Part shown: positions 37,773-40,272 of the stretch, in pieces
Layout of the letters: each line of letters starts with the position of its first letter
Position numbering within the stretch: the first letter of the stretch is position 1
From: Halopseudomonas xiamenensis
Lineage (GTDB): Bacteria > Pseudomonadota > Gammaproteobacteria > Pseudomonadales > Pseudomonadaceae
Assembly (NCBI RefSeq): GCF_014219065.1
Contig: NZ_JACLGO010000035.1
Location: 1-40,272 of the forward strand
DNA length: 40,272 nucleotides
Reading direction: 5' to 3'
Made by a program: the position numbers and the translations under genes
The notes under the pieces: generated by a model
The model's database searches: none
What the model was told of the DNA's origin: nothing
What the model saw: the letters and a program-made list of their open reading frames with translations, nothing else

Positions 37773-37790
37773 AATCGTGTCCGCACGATT
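37773..37790. repeat. Short hairpin just inside the putative island edge
   Basis: AATCGTG and CACGATT form a perfect 7-bp stem with loop TCCG, about 33 bases beyond the tRNA-Cys fragment. It could be an arm-type or other recombination-related site. The remaining bases 37791-37900 show no gene I can support. Confidence 0.35.
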
Positions 37791-37910
37791 ACTGGTTATG
37801 GTGTTCTGGGGGCCTTTATTCATGCGCCACGCCCGTCCAGTTGCGGAAACGATTTACCTGCTCCTTTTCCTCCCTCCTCGGCCCTTTTGCCAATCTTTCC
37901 TGGAGTACAA

Positions 37911-38039
37911 ATGCAGCTCTACGAAATCGGCGCCGGCATCACTGCCCTCCTGCTGTTCGGTGTGACCCCGCAATTTTGCGGAACGTTTTTTGGGTTAAGA
38001 TTGCCCGCAGGGACAGCGTGCGCACAGGAAAAACCGTGA
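37911..38039 (+). CDS. Small 42-residue hydrophobic protein, unrecognised
   Basis: An ORF MQLYEIGAGITALLLFG... of 42 codons with GGAG five bases before its ATG. The first 18 residues are mostly hydrophobic; the second half (residues 19-42) contains two cysteines (23 and 37) and ends AQEKP. Its TGA overlaps the GTG start of the next gene in GTGA, the mark of translational coupling. A perfect CCGCAA-TT-TTGCGG palindrome followed by TTTTTT lies inside the reading frame (37969-37995 area), which could be a terminator and is odd within a gene. I do not recognise the family; it may be a small membrane protein or a leader peptide for the downstream gene. Confidence 0.45.
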   Translation: MQLYEIGAGITALLLFGVTPQFCGTFFGLRLPAGTACAQEKP

Positions 38040-38596
38040 AGCGACCAATATTAATCTTATCCTTATCAGTGCCGGCTTTTTTGCTTGCCGCCGGACTGAT
38101 TCTTGGCAGCTTTCCGGAAAACCATTTCCCTGCTGCTGGCATTACTATGTCGGTCGTGGCCACAGTTGTTACTATCCTGGTGTCCGGCGCGAATGCTTCC
38201 AAAGCATGGAGTGCTCAGCGCAAAGGAATTGAGCCGTATGAGCCTATCTCTGCCAAGCGCATGAAGCTATTTTCCAATGTCACCCTCACTAGCGACCCGT
38301 ACCAGAATATCCAAAGACAGCTGGATGAGCTGTACGGAAAGCATGAGAACCTTGCCGATTATGTAGATATGCGTATTGAACAAGTATTCAACTATGCACA
38401 GCTAGCTCATGAACGACTGACAGAGCATGAGGAGGTAACCCTTCCTATGATCTTGGCCTCACAGTCAGGAATTATCATTGCGGGCGCAACGCTGTCCCTT
38501 GCTGGAGCTGTTGCCCTGTTTGCTCCAGACCAGCTTTATGAAGGGTTTTCCGGCCTTATTGAGCTTGCAAGTCAGATGATTATCTCATTGTTGTAG
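38036..38596 (+). CDS. Unrecognised 186-residue membrane protein
   Basis: The product, starting KRPILILSLSVPAFLLAAG after a GTG start with AGGA six bases upstream, has two hydrophobic helices at about 4-25 and 33-52, a soluble helical middle (about 60-135, with QNIQRQLDELYGKHENLADY likely coiled), then another one or two helices at about 137-160 and 165-186. I do not recognise the family. G+C is clearly lower than in the core genes, indicating foreign origin. It overlaps the 42-residue ORF upstream by four bases. The longer frame opening at 37841 lacks a good start signal. Membrane proteins of this size with a helical core are frequent in phage and island accessory genes, but no function can be assigned. 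Confidence 0.65.
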   Translation: MKRPILILSLSVPAFLLAAGLILGSFPENHFPAAGITMSVVATVVTILVSGANASKAWSAQRKGIEPYEPISAKRMKLFSNVTLTSDPYQNIQRQLDELYGKHENLADYVDMRIEQVFNYAQLAHERLTEHEEVTLPMILASQSGIIIAGATLSLAGAVALFAPDQLYEGFSGLIELASQMIISLL

Positions 38597-38622
38597 CCGG
38601 CTCCAGCAGTGCCGGCCTTTAA

Positions 38623-39636
38623 TCAAAGGCCCAACCTGACAACAGGTAGCTCGAATGCGGGAGCGACATTGAATAGCTGATAATCCGCTCCATCTATCGA
38701 CACGACATCTGGAGCACTGTCACGGAGATTGCCCGCCCCTTCCATTCCGCCCGAAACCGAACGACCCGCGCCGGCGTAGTCAAGCGCATAGCGCACGCTC
38801 GAGGCGCCCTGAGGTTCCGATGCGAGGGCAATCACAACATCTCCCCCTTGAATCACAATGCTCAGGATAGTGAGCACGCCCAGGTCATCCCGCACTTGGA
38901 ATCCATAATCCGTCGCCGCAGCAAGCTGCTCCGTATCCAGCCGCATCGGCGGGTGCGGCACATCGAAACGCACTCGAACTACAGTGCCGGAGAGGACCGC
39001 CGAGATCGGCATCAGGCACTCTGGCTGGTATCCCTGCAAAAGCGCGTCGTGCGCTCGCCCGAAGTAGGCACCGTTGAGTTTTGCTCCCACGTTTGTGAAG
39101 TGGATATTGCCGCCGTACGGGAACCGATAGCTGGATGTGACAGCGAATATCCGGTCACTGTCGCGCGCAGCTCCATCATTCTTACGGGAATATGCGGTGA
39201 CCTGACTGATAAGCATAGGGATGGGTTCAGATTGCCCCGAGACGGCCTGGGCGTCTGTTTCAATATCCGACTGCAGATTCTCCAGCATGGCCCGGTAAGT
39301 TCCGTATGCGGTCTCTTGATTAGCGTCGGCCTCTCCTTGTATCCACCCTATGTAATGACACAAATAGTCGGACCCTGTATCCACCCCAGCCTGAACCTGC
39401 GCGATCAGGTTGGGATACCAAGATGCCCCCTTTTGCAACTGATTTATGCGATACGACCCGCGCCCACCGGTTGAGGCCAGTATCACAAGGTCACTTGGCA
39501 TCACGCCCCTAATGGCAGCGAGTGTAGATGCGTAGTTTGCCGCCCCGGAGCACTGTGTTTCACCTAGCGGGACACCCGCGCCACCACTACCCCCCGTGTC
39601 GTCATCGTCCTCTACAGTGATAATCATCCCAGACAT
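38623..39636 (-). CDS. Sialate O-acetylesterase-like/phage tail-associated protein, 5'-truncated
   Basis: A 337-residue product with part of an SGNH/SASA-type esterase domain: GETQCSGAANYASTL near 25-40, the block GWIQGEADANQETAYGTYRAML near 98-120 (WxQGExD type) and HFTNVGAKLNG near 180-190 with the catalytic-type histidine. The N-terminal GQSN block holding the nucleophile serine is absent. The first 25 residues are low complexity (DDDDTGGSGGAG), there is no ribosome-binding site, and a stop lies six codons above the ATG. This looks like a phage tail or capsule esterase gene that lost its 5' end. The C-terminal 140 residues resemble beta-rich tail modules. Confidence 0.65.
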   Translation of the reverse strand: MSGMIITVEDDDDTGGSGGAGVPLGETQCSGAANYASTLAAIRGVMPSDLVILASTGGRGSYRINQLQKGASWYPNLIAQVQAGVDTGSDYLCHYIGWIQGEADANQETAYGTYRAMLENLQSDIETDAQAVSGQSEPIPMLISQVTAYSRKNDGAARDSDRIFAVTSSYRFPYGGNIHFTNVGAKLNGAYFGRAHDALLQGYQPECLMPISAVLSGTVVRVRFDVPHPPMRLDTEQLAAATDYGFQVRDDLGVLTILSIVIQGGDVVIALASEPQGASSVRYALDYAGAGRSVSGGMEGAGNLRDSAPDVVSIDGADYQLFNVAPAFELPVVRLGL

Positions 39637-39675
39637 CGCCGAATTATTGGCGAGCTATACAAAGATGACGAATCG

Positions 39676-40200
39676 GTGAAATTCAGATATTTGAAAGAAA
39701 CTGAAGATTACAGGCTCGCTCTTGAGGAGGGGTTTATCGGCTTCCCTGCATTCACCAAGTCATCAACTATATTTGATGATGCGCTTGACGCATTTTATAC
39801 CCGACTCCCGCCAAGAAAGAGAGCGGATTTTGGTAAGTACTTGTCACAGTATGGCTTGCCGGAGAACTTCAATGGCTCTCATATGGCGCTGCTCGGTTAC
39901 ACAGGTGCGAGGCTGGCCAGCGATAGTTTCGAGCTTTGCCCTGATTATTCAGATGTGACCGCGCCTGCAGATATATTAATGGAAGTAACGGGCGCTCATT
40001 ATCATGTAGAGTTGGCACGCCTTCCTCCTCCAGGTGAGCAGGTTGAATTTTTGCCTGAACCCGACAACCCTCATGACAAAAACGCAATAGCTGTGATTTA
40101 TAGAGGCGCCAAGATCGGTTATATCAACAAAACGACCGCGATAGGTTTTAACAAGATGCTGACCACTATGGATGTTAGCGGCTGCATACTTAATTTGTAG
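39676..40200 (+). CDS. HIRAN-domain protein, probably broken at both ends
   Basis: From a GTG at 39676 the frame gives 174 residues; an N-terminal module (1-100, KFRYLKETEDYRLALEEGFI) precedes a HIRAN-like segment at about 105-174 with GAHYHVELARLPPPGEQVEF, EPDNPHDKNAIAVIYRGAKI and GYIN. HIRAN domains bind DNA ends in helicases and also occur alone in bacterial proteins. The frame stays open upstream to 39568 and reads HRRIIGELYKDDES, which looks like real protein sequence, but no ATG, GTG or TTG is available before the GTG at 39676. The C-terminus stops early, just before an inverted repeat. So this may be a remnant. G+C is low for this genome. Confidence 0.55.
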   Translation: MKFRYLKETEDYRLALEEGFIGFPAFTKSSTIFDDALDAFYTRLPPRKRADFGKYLSQYGLPENFNGSHMALLGYTGARLASDSFELCPDYSDVTAPADILMEVTGAHYHVELARLPPPGEQVEFLPEPDNPHDKNAIAVIYRGAKIGYINKTTAIGFNKMLTTMDVSGCILNL

Positions 40201-40210
40201 AAGTTCAGAC

Positions 40211-40256
40211 TTGATCTGACAGTTACCGAGTTTTCTGGCTGCGACTGTCAGGTCAA
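40211..40256. repeat. Inverted repeat at the right window end
   Basis: TTGATCTGACAG and CTGTCAGGTCAA match in 11 of 12 positions, separated by 22 bases. It begins 10 bases after the HIRAN stop codon. It may be a terminator-like hairpin or the end of an insertion sequence that lies beyond the window. Confidence 0.4.
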
Positions 40257-40272
40257 ATTCAGCCTATCGATT

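Noticed and set aside
37841..38035. N-terminal extension of the 186-residue island protein
   Set aside because: The 65 extra residues are arginine-rich and unlike protein, lack a ribosome-binding site, and overlap the better-supported 42-residue ORF in another frame.

Overview
This window comes from a high-GC gammaproteobacterium, most likely a member of the Pseudomonadaceae (Pseudomonas or Halopseudomonas type). I base this on the fused nuoCD gene inside a 13-gene nuoA-N operon, the Fur-controlled imelysin / di-heme / imelysin / DUF1513 operon (the arrangement known around icmP, PA4370-PA4373, in P. aeruginosa), the ExaC-type aldehyde dehydrogenase, and DUF2388, DUF3325 and DUF3649 proteins that are typical of pseudomonads. 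I ran no searches; family names come from recognising motifs and gene order.

Layout. 1-290: start of a TonB-dependent receptor (minus strand, cut by the window edge). 437-4508: minus-strand metabolic genes, namely exaC, a hexose-6-phosphate mutarotase and gabD. 4663-5083: dodecin preceded by an unrecognised 50-residue ORF. 5083-5252: a divergent, Fur-box-bearing promoter region. 5252-10279: periplasmic iron operon. 10304-13585: PilZ protein, copper chaperone PCu(A)C, glutathione reductase, a 256-bp MITE-like element and a hemerythrin-domain protein. 13842-28680: complete complex I operon, closed by a clear terminator. 28810-31135: DUF2388 and DUF4105 envelope proteins. 31212-31298: tRNA-Leu(UAA). 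31577-32667: Xre-RES toxin-antitoxin pair. 32723-37405: iron-uptake locus of a siderophore-type TonB receptor plus DUF3649, PepSY and DUF3325 inner-membrane proteins, with two good Fur boxes. 37652-40272: an intrinsic terminator, then a decayed 3' fragment of tRNA-Cys, then AT-richer accessory DNA with a coupled pair of small membrane proteins, a 5'-truncated sialate-esterase/tail-like gene and a HIRAN-domain ORF that looks broken at both ends.

How it fits together. Respiration is the main theme: complex I feeds electrons into the chain, PCu(A)C supplies copper for oxidases (an ANR/FNR-like site lies upstream of it), and glutathione reductase and hemerythrin deal with oxidative or oxygen-related stress. 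Iron is the second theme: three gene groups lie next to Fur-like palindromes. The accessory DNA is limited to the MITE, the toxin-antitoxin pair next to tRNA-Leu, and the right end beyond the tRNA-Cys remnant.

The points most worth a second look are the 50-residue ORF with its own strong Fur-box-overlapped promoter, the tRNA-Cys remnant marking an island edge, the GTGA-coupled small membrane gene pair just inside it, the IS4-type MITE, and the second imelysin that has lost the motif histidine.
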